From the NCBI RefSeq assembly GCF_016802725.1, contig NC_052668.1, forward strand, positions 5,252,501-5,316,500: a DNA stretch of 64,000 bases, read 5' to 3'. This document shows positions 32,035-44,870 of this stretch, in pieces. The position numbers were made by a program, and so were the translations under genes. The stretch is from Solenopsis invicta. Taxonomy: Eukaryota > Arthropoda > Insecta > Hymenoptera > Formicidae. Every line of letters starts with the position of its first letter. Positions within the stretch are counted from its first letter, which is position 1. A model generated the notes under the pieces. The model searched no databases. It saw only the letters and a list, made by a program, of their open reading frames with translations, and was not told where the DNA came from.

Positions 32035-34779
32035 ATGAGTACCAGATACGCGAACGATCTGACGGTGGCAGAGCTGAAAGAGAGACTGAGAGAGTTGGGA
32101 CTATCCAGTTCCGGTACTAAGAGCGAGTTAATAAAGCGTTTAGACGAATCAGTTCCTTCCGGTGTTTGGACCGAGGAACAACCAGAGGATCAGGCGACGG
32201 GGAACCTGGAAGAAGCCGGTAATACAGGAGAGAATGAGAGAGGTACCGGAAACGAGACATCTTCAGGGCATCACCCCAGAGACCCGCGCGTAATCGAGAT
32301 GGAGCTGGAGATCTTGAAACGCGAAATCGAGATGCTGAAGACTCAATCGCGGGCATCCGCTCGTGTATCAGATGCGCATTACGCATCGAATACGGAGATC
32401 AGGTCGACGCAACCTAGAGCAAACATGAGTGCCATAGCCGAGCTTCTCGCTACGTTCGACGGTACGACGGGCAATTTTGACATCTGGGAGAGTCAACTGA
32501 GAATGCTGAGACGGACCTAACGATTGGACGACGAACACACGAGGATACTGATCGGGATGCGGCTGAAAGGGAAGGCGCTAGAATGGCTGCATTCCAAGGC
32601 CGAATACATGGAGATATCCTTAGAGGCATTGCTACACGAGCTCAGAACCATGTTCGATCATCGACCGAGCAGAGTGGCACTACGTAAAAAGTTCGAGGAG
32701 CGTGTATGGAGGAAAGGCGAGACCTTCGCCGATTACATGCACCAGAAGGTCATCTTGGGGAATCGCCTGCCGTTTGACGAAGAGGAACTCGTCGAATATA
32801 TCATTGACGGCATCCCTGACCGCGGGCTGAGGAATCAGGCGCGAATCGGCGGCCTCGACTCGAGAGCCGCACCGATGGAGAGATTTGAGCGGATAACGCT
32901 CTGGGACAAAAGGCATCCGGGGCACGGCGAGGAGAAGTCACAGTTTCGAGCGAAGGCGGAGAAGAGTGGCGAGAGCGGAAAGAGCGAGCAGAAGAAGACG
33001 ACGCCTAGTGTGAAGAGGAATTGTTTTAACTGCGGCCTGCCCGATCACTTTGGTAAAGACTGCCCGACGAAGGAGAACGGACCGAAGTGCTTCAAATGCG
33101 GTGAGCGTGGGCACATTGCGGCGAAATGTTCCGAGAAGCGAGCGGAGGTAAAAGATAGTTACGTCGCAACGCAGGTAACGCAAATGAAATGTAAAAAGGA
33201 GGTTACGGTAAACGGTTGTAACATTGTCGCGCTAATTGATACTGGGAGCGATCTATGTTTAATGCGTGCGGATCAACATTCCGACATAGGATCTCCGTCG
33301 TTAGAGTACCGAGAAACGCGATTTCGCGGCGTAGGGTTAAAGGAAAATGTAGCGTTAGGAGAATTCCGTGCGGAATTAGCTGTCGACGGACATTCTTATC
33401 CTATTTTAATTCGAGTCGTTGCAAATGATATGATTAGTCATAAATTATTAATCGGTGCAGATTTTCTGAATACAGTCGACTTACACATAAAAAACGGTAA
33501 TGTGTCGATTAATCCCGTGGAAAATACGATAGCGAAAGATCAAACGCTTCCCGAGATCTTTCAAATAGATCTCGAGCGCAAAGAGACCGACAAAGCGGAT
33601 CTGTCACATATTTCGAGTAACGAGCGTCGAGCGGTTATTGAGAATATTATAAACAATTACAAACCAAATAAGGCTAAAGAGACTAGTGTTAAAATGTCAA
33701 TTATTTTAAAAGATGAAGAGCCGGTATATCAGAGAGCCCGTCGATTGCCCGCAGTGGAAAAAGAAAAAGTGAACGACATTATTTCCGAGTGGATTCGAGA
33801 TGGCATTGCGCAACCATCACTGTCCGACTACGCGAGTCCGATAGTTTTAGTGGAAAAGAAAGACGGGAGCGCCCGATTGTGCGTGGACTATCGCCAGTTT
33901 AATAAAAAAATCGTACGCGATAGATATCCGCTTCCGCTAATAGAAGACCAGGTAGATTTCTTGCAAGGCATGATATATTTCAGCACGTTGGATCTGGAGA
34001 ACGGTTTTTTTCACGTCCCGATAGAAAAGGACAGTCAAAAGTATACGGCTTTTATAGTGCCAGACGGGCACTATGAATTTTTGAAAGTCCCGTTCGGACT
34101 TTGCAATTCGCCGTCGGTTTTTCAGCGATTTATTAACACCGTTTTTAAAGACGCGATACGCGACCGGCTAGTGTTAACTTACCTCGATGATCTCATAATT
34201 CCGTCTGTCGATGAAAATACAGGAATTAAAAATTTTGAGATTGTGTTGAAAATCGCGAGCGAGGCAGGACTCAAGATTAATTGGCGCAAGTGTCGTTTTT
34301 TACAGACTAAGATAGAGTTTCTTGGCCACGTAATAGAGAACGGTCGAGTATACCCGTCGGTGCGTAAAATTGACGCGGTGCGTAAATTTCCAGAGCCAAG
34401 CAACGTGAAGCAAATTCAGAGTTTTCTCGGGCTGAGCGGCTACTTTAGAAAATTCGTGCCAAAATATTCAATTATTGCGCGCCCTTTAACTAATTTATTG
34501 AAGGCAAACGCGAAGTTCCGTTTCGAGGAAGAAGAGAAAGGGGCATTTCTTAATTTAAAAAATATCTTATGTGACAAGCCCGTATTACGAATATATAAAG
34601 CGAACGCGGAGACTGAACTGCATACGGACGCGTCAATCGACGGATACGGCGCGATCCTATTACAAAAGAGCGACGAAGATGGTGCGTTCCATCCAGTCTA
34701 CTATTCGAGTAGCAAAACTTCGCCGAGCGACGTTACACGAGCTACGAGTTGGAGGTGCTCTCCATTGTTCGAGCCCTAA
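32035..34779 (+). pseudogene. Gypsy Gag-Pol, first part (Gag, protease, RT, RNase H start)
   Basis: ATG at 32035. The Gag N-terminus has a SAP-like DNA-binding motif (DLTVAELKERLRELGLSSSG then TKSELIKRLDES), which is uncommon in retrotransposon Gag. An in-frame TAA at 32518-32520 splits Gag; the same frame resumes with DDEHTRILIGMRLKGKALEW. Two CCHC knuckles follow (CFNCGLPDHFGKDC, CFKCGERGHIAAKC), then the protease active site LIDTGSDL. RT has PSLSDYASPIVLVEKKDG, the STLDLENGFFHVP region and the YLDDLI catalytic box near 34180. RNase H begins ELHTDASIDGYGAILL. A frameshift near 34730 ends this segment. Fused Gag-Pol in one frame is seen in some Gypsy lineages. Confidence 0.9.
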
Positions 34780-36290
34780 CGAAATTCCGCGTATATTTGT
34801 TGGGCATCCATTTTAAAATAGTGACCGACTGCCGAGCGTTCGCGCTTACTATGAACAAGAAAGACTTGTGCGTACGTGTGGCCCGCTGGGCACTGCTTTT
34901 AGAAGAATTTGACTATGTTATTGAGCACAGGCCCGGTAAGAGCATGGTCCACGTGGACGCGCTAAGTCGTAATCCGATTCCGAGTTGCATGACTATAGAT
35001 ATATGCGATAGCCTGTCAGTGCGATTCAGGCAAGCACAGCAAGACGACGGCGACGTCAAAAAGATATTTGACGCGGTGGAAAAGGGAGATCACGATGATT
35101 ACATTATTAGAAACAATTTGTTATTTAAAAAATGCGACGGTGATATTCTATTAGTTGTTCCTAAATCTATGCGTACGCAGATAATTAAACGTATGCACGA
35201 GCAGGGCCATTTTTCGGTGGCAAAGACGGAGGCGTTATTGCGTAGAGAATATTTCATACCGAGCGCGAGATCGAAGATTGAAAAAATTATACAAAATTGC
35301 GTGACTTGTATCCTAGCCGAAAAAAAGCAAGGCAAGCAAGAGGGCTATTTAAATATGATCGATAAGGGGGAATTGCCGCTAGATACATTCCATGTTGATC
35401 ACTTAGGGCCGTTGCTGACTACAAAAAAAAGTTACAAATACATCTTCGCGATAGTCGATGCTTTCACCAAATTCGTATGGTTATACGCAACAAAAACGAC
35501 GAACGCGACCGAAGTAGTGAATAGACTCAAAAAGCAATCTTTTGTTTTCGGAAATCCGAGGCGGATAATCTCAGATCGTGGCATAGCGTTCACGTCTAAA
35601 GAATTTAAAGATTATTGTTCGGCGGAAAATATTAATCACGTATTAACTACGACAGGAGTCCCTCGCGCCAACGGACAAGTAGAGCGGGTAAATAGAGTGT
35701 TGATTTCGTTACTAACAAAACTTTCGGATCCAAAGCGCGAAGAATGGTTCAAACACCTTGATTCAGCCCAGTTATATTTAAATTGTGCGCCACACAGGAG
35801 TATTGGCACCACTCCTTTCCGCTTATTGTACGGGACTCACGCGCGTGTGCGAGAAGATCCACAGATCTTAGAATTGTTAGAAAGAGAATGGGTTGACAAT
35901 TTCGAGAACGATCGGAGCGAATTACGTATGCGAGCGAAAGAGAGCATCGCCAAAATTCAACGCGAAAATCGGAAAACTTCGACAAAGAGGCGAAAAGCGG
36001 CGAGAAAATATAATGAGAACGACTTCGTGGCAATTAAGCGTACACAGTTAGGTCCTGGCCTTAAGCTGGCTAATAAGTATCTCGGACCATATAGCATTGT
36101 AAAAGTGTTGCGTAACGACCGTTATATTGTACAGAAAATAGGCGAGCATGAGGGGCGAAAACCGTCGAAAACCTCTACGTCCGCTGATTATATGAAACCT
36201 TGGACAGATTTTGCGAGCGATGAGTCGGAGGACGAATGCGAAGACGAAGACATTCGGGGGCGAATGTCGTTGCAGGATGGCCGAATGTAG
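34740..36290 (+). pseudogene. Gypsy Pol, second part (RNase H end, integrase)
   Basis: It continues in a +1-shifted frame with EVLSIVRALTKFRVYLLG, FKIVTDCRAFALTMNKK and EHRPGKSMVHVDALSRNP, the typical RNase H end and linker. The integrase has an HHCC zinc-binding region (MHEQGHFS ... CVTC). The DDE core has D in DTFHVDHLGPL, D in IISDRGIAFTS and E in VERVNRVL. The C-terminal part (NENDFVAIKRTQLGPGLKLA, YLGPYSIVKVL) is the GPY/F-like module. The acidic tail overlaps the 3' LTR start. The segment itself has no internal stop. Confidence 0.9.
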
Positions 36291-36341
36291 GATGTTAAAA
36301 TGTTAGCTAAGGAAAAAGAGTGAGAATGAGAGTATGAGAGT

Positions 36342-36395
<54 letters not shown>

Positions 36396-36709
36396 AAGAA
36401 CATGTGTCGTAGAAGAAAAGCGTCGTTTGACGAAAAGGATTGCCATTGTCCGAAACATGTGTTGTTTTATGGTAGAGTCATAAAACACACAATCAATTGT
36501 GTTCAAAGCGCGTAAATGTAACATCTGCGAATGGACGCACGTATGTATCAGGAAAAAGGGGTAAAGGCGAGTAGGCAGAACAAGCCAAAGGCAGAAGATT
36601 TCGAGCGATCAGAGAGAAACGATCCTACGAGTCAAGAGAGCGTTCTGTAGACACTCAACGAAATATACATATTATACTTATTATCTAAAAGCCCTTAATT
36701 GATCCCACA
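36286..36709 (+). repeat. Gypsy 3' LTR, 424 bp
   Basis: Same sequence as the 5' LTR with a slightly longer GA tract. It is preceded by ACATTCGGGGGCGAATG, a poor polypurine-tract candidate. Confidence 0.95.
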
Positions 36710-36716
36710 ATATATT

Positions 36717-38125
36717 ATGCACTTTTTTCAGCCGAATTCGTTTGTCTCGTACAAAAACGTGTTGAATAAGTGTATTATTAATAAATATATGCAGTTAAAA
36801 ATATATATTTTGCATTAACTAGAGTCAATATTATATTATACTCCTATGAATGCTACGTATAAAATTTTTCAAGTGTCATAAGATATGATTGACAAAGTGC
36901 ATATGAATATGATAATGAAACATAGCTAATTAGATTGCATGAGCCTTATTAAATTTATTTTTATCTTTCTATCTTTCTCCAATGCATATTTTTTCCAGCA
37001 AAAATGTGATTTGCTTTTTCTCAGGTCTACTTCTAAGTCATACTTTTTTAACTCTAGCATAATGTAAATGTATATTTTGAATGAATTGACGTTTGAAACA
37101 AGTGTCAAATGATTGAATAAAGATATAAAAATATGTGTAATTTTACAAGTTGAGTCTCAGAGATCTCAACGCTGCGTATTCTCTCTGGTTTTATAAATTT
37201 GTAACTAGATTAATTAATAAGTATGGTAAATACATTTTGAATCCTGTTTATTAAAGTTAACAAAGTTAAGTGTAGCTCTTACAATATATATATTGAGTTC
37301 ACTAAACTAGTTAAAATAATACATGATATTAAATATGCTCGCTGTGTTACAAAATAAATGTTAATTGTAAATAAATAATATGTGTTAATCTCGCTGTTAC
37401 CTGATATTTAATAATATTTCTGAGCGTCTTATAAAAAATATTTTTTCTTATAAAAGATAATTCATTTTGTAACACAGCGAGCATATTTAATATCATGTAT
37501 TATTTTAACTTGTTTTTAGTAAACTCTATATACATTGTAAAAGTTACACTTACTTTATTAACTTTTTTAATAAACAGGATTTAAAATGTACTTACCTTAC
37601 TTATTAATTAATCCAATTACAAATTTCTGAAACCAGAAAGTACACGCAGCGTTGAGGCCTCGGAGACTCAACTTGTAAAATTACACGTACACCAGGCATT
37701 GGAATCATTTTTATATCTTTATTCAATTATTTGATACTTGTTTCAAACGTCAATTCATTAAAAATATACATTTACATTAAGGCTAGAATTAAAAAAGCAT
37801 GACTTAGAGGCAGACCCGAGAAAGCAAATTACATTTTTGCTGAGAAAGGTAAATATGCATTGGAGAAAGATAGCAAGATAAAAATAGATTTAATAAGGTG
37901 CATCCGATCTAATTAACTTCGTTTCATTACCATATTCATGTGCACTTTGTAAATCATATCTTCTTATGACACTCGAAAAATTTTATACGTAGCACTCGTA
38001 GGAGTATAACATATAATAATATTGACTCTAGTTAATGCAAAATATATATTTTTAACTGCACATATTCATTAATAATAGGCTTATTCAACGCATTTTTGCA
38101 CCACGCGAAAGAATTCGGCAGAAAA
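36717..38125. repeat. ~1.4-kb palindrome, arms ~640 bp, next to the Gypsy 3' LTR
   Basis: The left arm (CAGCCGAATTCG, GCAGTTAAAAATATATATTT, CTAGAGTCAATATTATATTA, CATTTTGAATCCTGTTTATT) returns inverted in the right arm up to CGAATTC at about 38125. The spacer is about 37351-37458. The left boundary lies within ~10 bp of the Gypsy LTR end, so the retrotransposon may have inserted at or near the palindrome edge. No gene. Confidence 0.75.
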
Positions 38126-38615
38126 ATGTGTCGTTTGCCCCGCAAACCGAGATATTATTGACGATTCAGGTTACAGGTTAGGAAACCTGTCATACGCGTA
38201 ATCATGATCGCGGTCACGTGATGCACATCACATACATGCACATCACGTGACCGCATAGATGCTGATAGTGTAGTAGCGAGCGCCACACTGTGTCGAAAAT
38301 GTGAAAGGGTGAATTCCTGAGGGCGACGACCAAGGAGACGTATCTTACAGAAAAATGTAGAGATTAGAATTTGCATCGCGATATCTCCACTTGTACGGCA
38401 CGGAGAGAAAAAATAAAAACACTTTTATATATGCAATTTTTCCCAAGCTATCGAATGAGACGACTTTGAACTTGATCGGTTCAGCGTTGCTGAGATCTGA
38501 TAATCTCGTTATGCTTGAACTCGCTGACTCGCGTAAAAGAGGCGTCGGTCTTTCTCGCTTTTTTTTTTGAATTGGCACGAGACGCGACCGCGCCTCTTGA
38601 CTCTCGAAATTTAAA
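38126..38615. other. no supportable gene
   Basis: Mixed-composition spacer. A short palindrome TCACGTGATGTGCATGT occurs in both orientations near 38210-38250. No gene signal I would defend. Confidence 0.4.
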
Positions 38616-39027
38616 ATAATTAATACTCGTCAAATAAGCCAATAAGAGTCAGCGCAGGTATAAGTGCGCAAATGTTTATTTCTTGTCAACAAACAATTTC
38701 AACGTGTTAATTGCATATTGAATTACAATAACTACGGACGTTTTGACTCATTTTGAGTCATCTTCAGCACAATATATACAGATTCTCATCATCAGTCAGC
38801 AAAACCGCCGGTGACGCGACGTCCTTCCGTTTTTTACTGACTGGTGATGATGAGAATCTGTATATATTGCGCTGAAGATGACTCAAAATAAGTCGAAACG
38901 TCCGTAGTTATTGTAATTCGATATGAAATTAACACGTTGAAATTGTTTGTTGACAAGAAATAAACATTTGCGCACTTATACCCGCACTGACTCTCATTGG
39001 CCTATTTGACGAGTGTTAATTATTAGA
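38616..39027. mobile_element. palindromic MITE, arms ~190 bp
   Basis: Left AATACTCGTCAAATAAGCCA, GCGCAAATGTTTATTTCTTG, TACAATAACTACGGACG and right inverse copies (CGTCCGTAGTTATTGTA, CAAGAAATAAACATTTGCGC, CTATTTGACGAGTGTTAATT). The ~40-bp centre includes GCCGGTGACGCGACGTC. Confidence 0.75.
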
Positions 39028-39051
39028 AATAATAGGGTTAGAGTATATGTA

Positions 39052-42000
39052 CACGCACCGGCATAAATGGTGTCTCTCCGCGCTGACGCTCGGCTGCCGC
39101 ACGCACTCACGCGAGCTACGCGAGGCGCGCACGTACGTGTTTCGAGGCAGCGCGGCGGAGGTCGGGGTGCCGGCAGAAAGTAGTGGGGGGCCTTTCGATA
39201 CCGTATCTTCCTCGTTCGACGCTGGATCGAGAGAGAAGACACGGAATCGCAGCGCTCGAGAAACTGACAGAAATGATATCCCTTGCGCCTATACGGCTGG
39301 TATACGGGATACCGCGGTTCGTCGCGCGCTGTTGTAATTTTTAATTGCATAAAGAAATTTATTCGGATACGAAGATTCTTTTGAAAAATAATGTAAATAG
39401 AAATACGATTTTTAATAATAAATTAAAATTATTTCATCATGACACTACAGCATTTACACGAAGGAAAAAATTTTCTTCATCTAAGCAAATTATGTCTGTT
39501 TAAGATCATAAATTTTTCCAAGAAGATTTTATATTGTTGCTTATATATGAAATAATGAATTGTTGAGTTGACATTTAATTTTTTTTTGTACAGTAATAAA
39601 TTAAAATTATGTCATCACGGCAATATATTTTAGCTTCAATTTGTGGGACTATTACTTTACATAGAGACATAATTTTAATTAATTAATGAATGTAAATCTC
39701 TTTAATTAATTATTAAAATAATCTGTATTAGAAAATAATTTTAATTCGATTAATTTATAGATATGTTAACATTATCGGACAAGCCAGTTTACTTTGTAAT
39801 TGGCGTAAAACAATACTCCGAGAGAGGACCCGAATGAACGTCTGATTTTTCTTAAATTTCGTACAGTAATTTGTAACGTCAAAATGTGAAGAAGTCTGTC
39901 ACTTCTCCGAATGCCCCACATCCTTCTCTCTTGACGAGAGCCGAGAGAGAAAGCATGATACCATCTCTCGCGACGCGGCGTCAGGCCCTGTCATATTCTA
40001 ACGCTTCTATAAGCGTCCTTATTTGGTATGGAAGTTTTATTGGCCCTGAAAAGGGCCGATCGTGGTGCAAGCGCGGCATATTTTAATAGTTTGTCCAGTA
40101 TCCAGACCGATCAATCACTTGATTGAGTCGATTAGGTATCGAATCAATCAAATTTGCAAGGAAGTCTGGGTGGAACCGAAGTTCTTCCTAGACTTCTCTC
40201 GCGTGATTGACTAACGCTGCTACCGTCCTCTCCCTTCTTGGTTCCCATCGTCGAACCATTTGGGCCCAAACATTTTCGATTAAATTTAGATCTGGTGAAC
40301 GAGCAGGCCAGTTCACTAATTGTATCTCCGGATGATTCCGAAATTACGTTTGTGTTTCACGCGAAGTATGGACTGCGGAATTATCTTGCACTAGTCGTAT
40401 AACCGGCATGTCCTCTACGGAATATACTGCGCGTACTGAGGGAAGAAGAACTTCTTCCAGTATGCGAATATAGTCCTGAGAGTTCATGCGTGTGGGAGTT
40501 TCCACCAGTTCGCCGACAGTAGTGCCGGAAATCCAGCCCCACATTGCGCATGAAATTCTTCCACTTCTGTGGAGGGGCACAACGTGATTTGGATGCAACC
40601 GTTGATCTCTTAGTCGCCATACATGAAGTTGGCGGTCAGCAGACGATACAAAGACCTTTTCATCGGTCCAGATCGTTGCCTCCCAATCCTCACAGCTCGT
40701 CACACTGTTCTCCAAAGCGAACGCGATTCGTTGCTCCCGATGAGCAGGAGTCAACGGAATTTTGTAGGCTGGACGGTAACAGCGATACCCAGCTTCGTTA
40801 AGACGACGCCGGACGGTCCTCTCAGATATATCCATGTCAACTGCGTTGCTGAACTCCCGAACGCTACCGAACGGTCGATCAGCAGCCGCAGCGACGATCG
40901 CTTCTACTTCGTCGGCATCAATTTTACGGGGACGACGATTATGCAGTCGATGATCACTCAAAGCGTCATCACCGCCTTCTGCGAAACGTCGTATCCATCG
41001 TCGGACAGTTTTTTTAGAACACGGAATATCAGCAGCAATTTCTGCTACTGATTTTCCGGCCTGAGCTTGTCCGACGATGCGACCTCGCTTCTGGCAGGAC
41101 AAGTTTTGAGGCATTTTACTCGCAAATACACCGCACTGTGCAAGAACACCACGGAGAATGAGCTGCAGAAAACATATTTCACGATGTCTCTTGCTAGTCT
41201 CTTGTTTGATGCGTTATTGTTTTTAGACGCACGAGCAAAAGAGAGAGACAGAAAACAAAATACGTCCTCCCGGGGCCTGACGCCGCGTCGCGAGAGATGG
41301 TATCATGCTTTCTCTCTCGGCTCTCGTCAAGAGAGAAGGATGTGGGGCATTCGGAGAAGTGACAGACTTCTTCACATTTTGACGTTACAAATTACTGTAC
41401 GAAATTTAAGAAAAATCAGACGTTCATTCGGGTCCTCTCTCGGAGTATTGTTTTACGCCAATTACAAAGTAAACTGGCTTGCCCGATAATGTTAACATAT
41501 CTATAAATTAATCGAATTAAAATTGTTTTCTAATACAGATCATTTTAATAATTAATTAAAGAGATTTACATTCATTAATTATTTAAAATTATGTCTCTAT
41601 GTAAAGTAATAGTCCCACAAATTGAAGCTAAAATATATTGCCGTGATGACATAATTTTAATTTATTACTGTACAAAAAAAAAATTAAATGTCAACTCAAC
41701 GATTCATTGTTTCATATATAAGCAACAATACAAAATCTTGGAAAAATTTATGATCTTAAACAGACATAATTTGCTTAGATGAAGAAAATTTTTTCCTTCG
41801 TGTAAATGCTGTATTGTCATGATGAAATAATTTTAATTTATTATTAAAAATCGTATTTCTATTTACATTATTTTTCAAAAGAATCTTCGTATCCGAATAA
41901 ATTTCTTTATGCAATTAAAAATTACAACAGCGCGCGACGAACCGCGGTATCCCGTATACCAGCCGTATAGGCGCAAGGGATATCATTTCTGTCAGTTTCT

Positions 42001-42207
42001 CGAGCGCTGCGATTCCGTGTCTTCTCTCTCGATCCAGCGTCGAGTGAGGAAGATGCGGTATCGAAAGGCCCCCCACTACTTTCTGCCGGCACCCCGACCT
42101 CCGCCGCGCTGCCTCGAAACACGTACGTGCGCGCCTCGCGTAGCTCGCGTGTGTGCGTGCGGCAACCGAGCGTCAGCGCGGAGAGACACCATTTATGCCG
42201 GCGCGTG
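39052..42207. mobile_element. DD35E transposon with ~936-bp TIRs, copy 2
   Basis: Same ends as copy 1 (CACGCACCGGCATAAATGG and inverse) with TA at 39050-39051 and 42208-42209. 3,156 bp, in the opposite orientation to copy 1 (transposase on minus). Apart from scattered substitutions and 1-3 base indels, mostly in homopolymers, the two copies are nearly the same sequence, yet their flanks are unrelated. So this is transposition, not segmental duplication. Confidence 0.95.
40083..41114 (-). pseudogene. DD35E transposase, copy 2, same two stops
   Basis: Same 344-codon frame as copy 1, with one obvious coding change early (DEVEAIVAA instead of DEVEEIVAA) and a change near the C-terminus (TNY for TDY). 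The stop between the second D and the E is TAA here (TAG in copy 1). The second stop is again TAG in a REV-stop-EEL context. HTH and first two catalytic positions are as in copy 1. Confidence 0.85.
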
Positions 42208-42211
42208 TACA

Positions 42212-42305
42212 TACATTTGTGTATATGTATACATATACATATACATACATATGTCATATACGCGTGCGCGCGCGCGCGCGTGTATATGTGTGTGTGTGTG
42301 TGTAC
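42212..42305. repeat. mixed AT/CG/GT microsatellite
   Basis: (AC)(AT) then (CG)n and (TG)n tracts directly outside the DD35E copy 2. Confidence 0.7.
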
Positions 42306-42605
42306 TATATACACTTGATTCAATTTTTTTTAAAAATGTAATAATTTTTAAAGCATACAGCAATCCTGTTATTTCTTTTACATTTAATTTTTTCGTTAAA
42401 TATAAATTGAAAATAAATCTATTGATAATTATTGTATAAAATTGAATATTTGAAAAATAAATAATAAAACACTTTGTGTTGCATAGAAAAATATTATATC
42501 CTAAAAATTTATTGTGTTGCTCAACAATAATATGTTTAAAAAATATGGCACGATTCTGATATAACATACGTAACTTCTAGAAAATTATTTTTTTTATCAA
42601 TACAT

Positions 42606-42870
42606 AAATTCTTGACATTTTCAACAATCTATTATACTTTAGCAAAGTATAATATTTTAAAAATAAATGATAATGTAAGGTATAACGTACAATGACATGA
42701 TTAAATTAATTTAGGTGTACATTCAAGATAATTGAACAGACGTGACATTTTCAACAATACATTATACTTTAGAAAAGTATAATATTTATAAAATAAATGA
42801 CAATGTAAGATATAACATACAATGATGTGATTAAATTAATTTACATGTATATTTAAGATAAATAAACAGT
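42606..42870. repeat. ~130-bp direct tandem duplication, two units
   Basis: TTGACATTTTCAACAAT, TTATACTTTAG(C/A)AAAGTATAA, AATGTAAG(G/A)TATAAC, GATTAAATTAATTTA occur in the same order twice (from about 42612 and 42742). Just upstream of the relic transposase gene, so it may belong to its promoter or end region. Confidence 0.7.
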
Positions 42871-44235
42871 TGAGATAAGTAGATAGTATAAATATATTCA
42901 TGTAGATACGTTATGTTCAGTCAGTGCAGAGTTTTGTTATAATCATATCTGTGCAATTTGTTAAATTGTTTTTATATAACAAAGAAAAGTTTAACACTTT
43001 TGGAAATGATTATTAATTCGCTTAATGTTGTTAGACTTTTATTGGTGTCTATAAATTTAATATATCTAACAGAAACACCAGTAATTGAAGCAAAAGTAGA
43101 TTTAAAAGAAAATATACAAAAATTATTGCTGCATAGCATTTTTCATTATTATGGGTTGGAAGTAACGAAAGAGACCTATCTCGATTATGAAGAACCTTAT
43201 AAATTACAGAATTATAAAATAATTGAAAATGACAAAAAATCTTGGAGTAAAGAGACTATTTAAATTCTCATGTTCAATGTTCAAACGATAATATAGATTT
43301 TGACTGTTCTTATAAAAGACAAGCTGTTGAGTATTGGCGGAATTGGAACACTAATGAAAAAAGTGACAAAAAAAAAAGTATCGTTCTCTACAATCAGTGC
43401 AAAGTAAATTTAGAAGAGTTTCATCCAAACGTCAGTTAAGACGGTGGATGAACAATTACAATTAGATGGAAATTGTAGAGAACAATTCTTTCACATCTTT
43501 AAATTTACACATCATAAATTTACTACAGCTGTTAAATCAAGATTCATGATTCATGATATCGATTTAAAAAGGTGGGCTTTACAAGCTCAAGTAGAAATAA
43601 GAAATTTAAATCCTACCATTTAAAGCATCTCCCAGTTAGGTAACAAGATTTAAGAAGTCTCACCGAATTGTTTCCAAAAAAGTTACGAAAATTGTCACTA
43701 AAAGAATAATAGAAGATTCCGTTAATTTACAAGAAACAGCTGATAATTTTGTGAAAACAGTAAAACCACTTATTGGATAGTTTGGATCTGAAAATATTTA
43801 TAATTCAGATCAAGTGGTTTTCAATTAGAAATTCATTCTGGAAAATTATTATCTTATCAAGGAGTAAAAAAAGTAGAGCGTGTTGTGCAACTTATACAAT
43901 CGACAACTCATTCTTATACAATACAACTAATAATATCTTGTGATGGCAAATTACTGTCATCTTTGTGTATTAAAAGAAGTTGATGGTAGTTTTGGACGTC
44001 TGTCAAGCTAGCAGAACAAGGTTGTCGAAAATGAAAAAAAGAGCATGAAAATTAGGTGCTTTTTAGGTGCTTTTGAACGACAAAACTCGCGGAGACGTAT
44101 CTCGACCTCTTCGCCCAAAAACATCCCTTAACGATATTGGAATCAAGAGAAAAGTGCTATAAATAATTAAAATAAAAACTAATTAATACACAGAAAATAA
44201 GTATAAATTAAGTGCTTTATAAATATACCACCAGA

Positions 44236-44870
44236 GAATTAAGTGCTTCCACCCTTAGGCAAAAATCTACCCCTGAGGTTGGTGACGCCAAGAGAGAAGT
44301 ACTTTAAAGAATTATACAAAAAATTGATAAAATACGCATTAACTACGCGTAAATTGGGTGCTTTTAGGATATACTACTCGCGAATTAAGTGCTGCCTCCC
44401 TTAGGCAAAAATCCACTCTTGAGGCTGGTAACGTCAAGAAAGAAGTACTTTAAATAATAATACAAAAAATTTATAAAATACGCATTTACTACGCGTAAAT
44501 TGGGTGCTTTTAAGATATACTACTCGCAAATTAAGTGCTCCCTCCCTTAGGCGAAAATCCACCCCTGAGGCTGGAGACGCCAGGAGAAAAGTACTTTAAA
44601 TAATGATATAAAAAATTTATAAAATACGCCTTAACTACGCCTAAATTAGGTGCTTTTAAAATACACTACTCGCGAATTAAGTGCTTTCCCTCTTAGGCGA
44701 GAATTCACCCCTGGGGCTGGTGACGCCAAGAGAGAAGTACTTTAAATAGTGATACAAAAAATTTATTATGTAATACGCATTAACTACGCGTAAATTAGGT
44801 GCTTTTAAGATATACTACTCGCAAATTAAGTGCTCCCTCCTTTAGGCGAAAATCAACCACCACAGTAAGT
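44236..44870. repeat. ~146-bp tandem array (five partial/complete units)
   Basis: Units start AATTAAGTGCT and contain CCCTTAGGCAAAAATC, CCCTGAGGCTGGTGACG, AGAAGTACTTTAAAT and TACGCATTAACTACGCG, then GTGCTTTTA. Each unit holds GTGCTTTT, which is also in the TIR (AGGTGCTTTT). Subterminal repeats of this sort are typical of foldback-type elements. Confidence 0.8.

Larger units (their letters stand above)
31504..36709 (+). mobile_element. Gypsy/Ty3 LTR retrotransposon, young copy
   Basis: Direct LTRs (31504-31923 and 36286-36709) start TGTAGGATG and end TGATCCCACA. The 4-bp target duplication ATAT is at 31500-31503 and 36710-36713. Order: LTR, gag with SAP domain, zinc knuckles, protease, RT, RNase H, integrase, LTR. 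No env is seen. A primer-binding-site candidate starts TGGGGGCTCAGC at 31931. Coding is broken by one stop in gag and one frameshift in RNase H. Confidence 0.95.

Noticed and set aside
39047..39350. Open frames on both strands in the GC-rich outer TIR of the DD35E elements
   Set aside because: Present in every arm in mirrored form and lacking any domain. They are compositional by-products of a terminal repeat.
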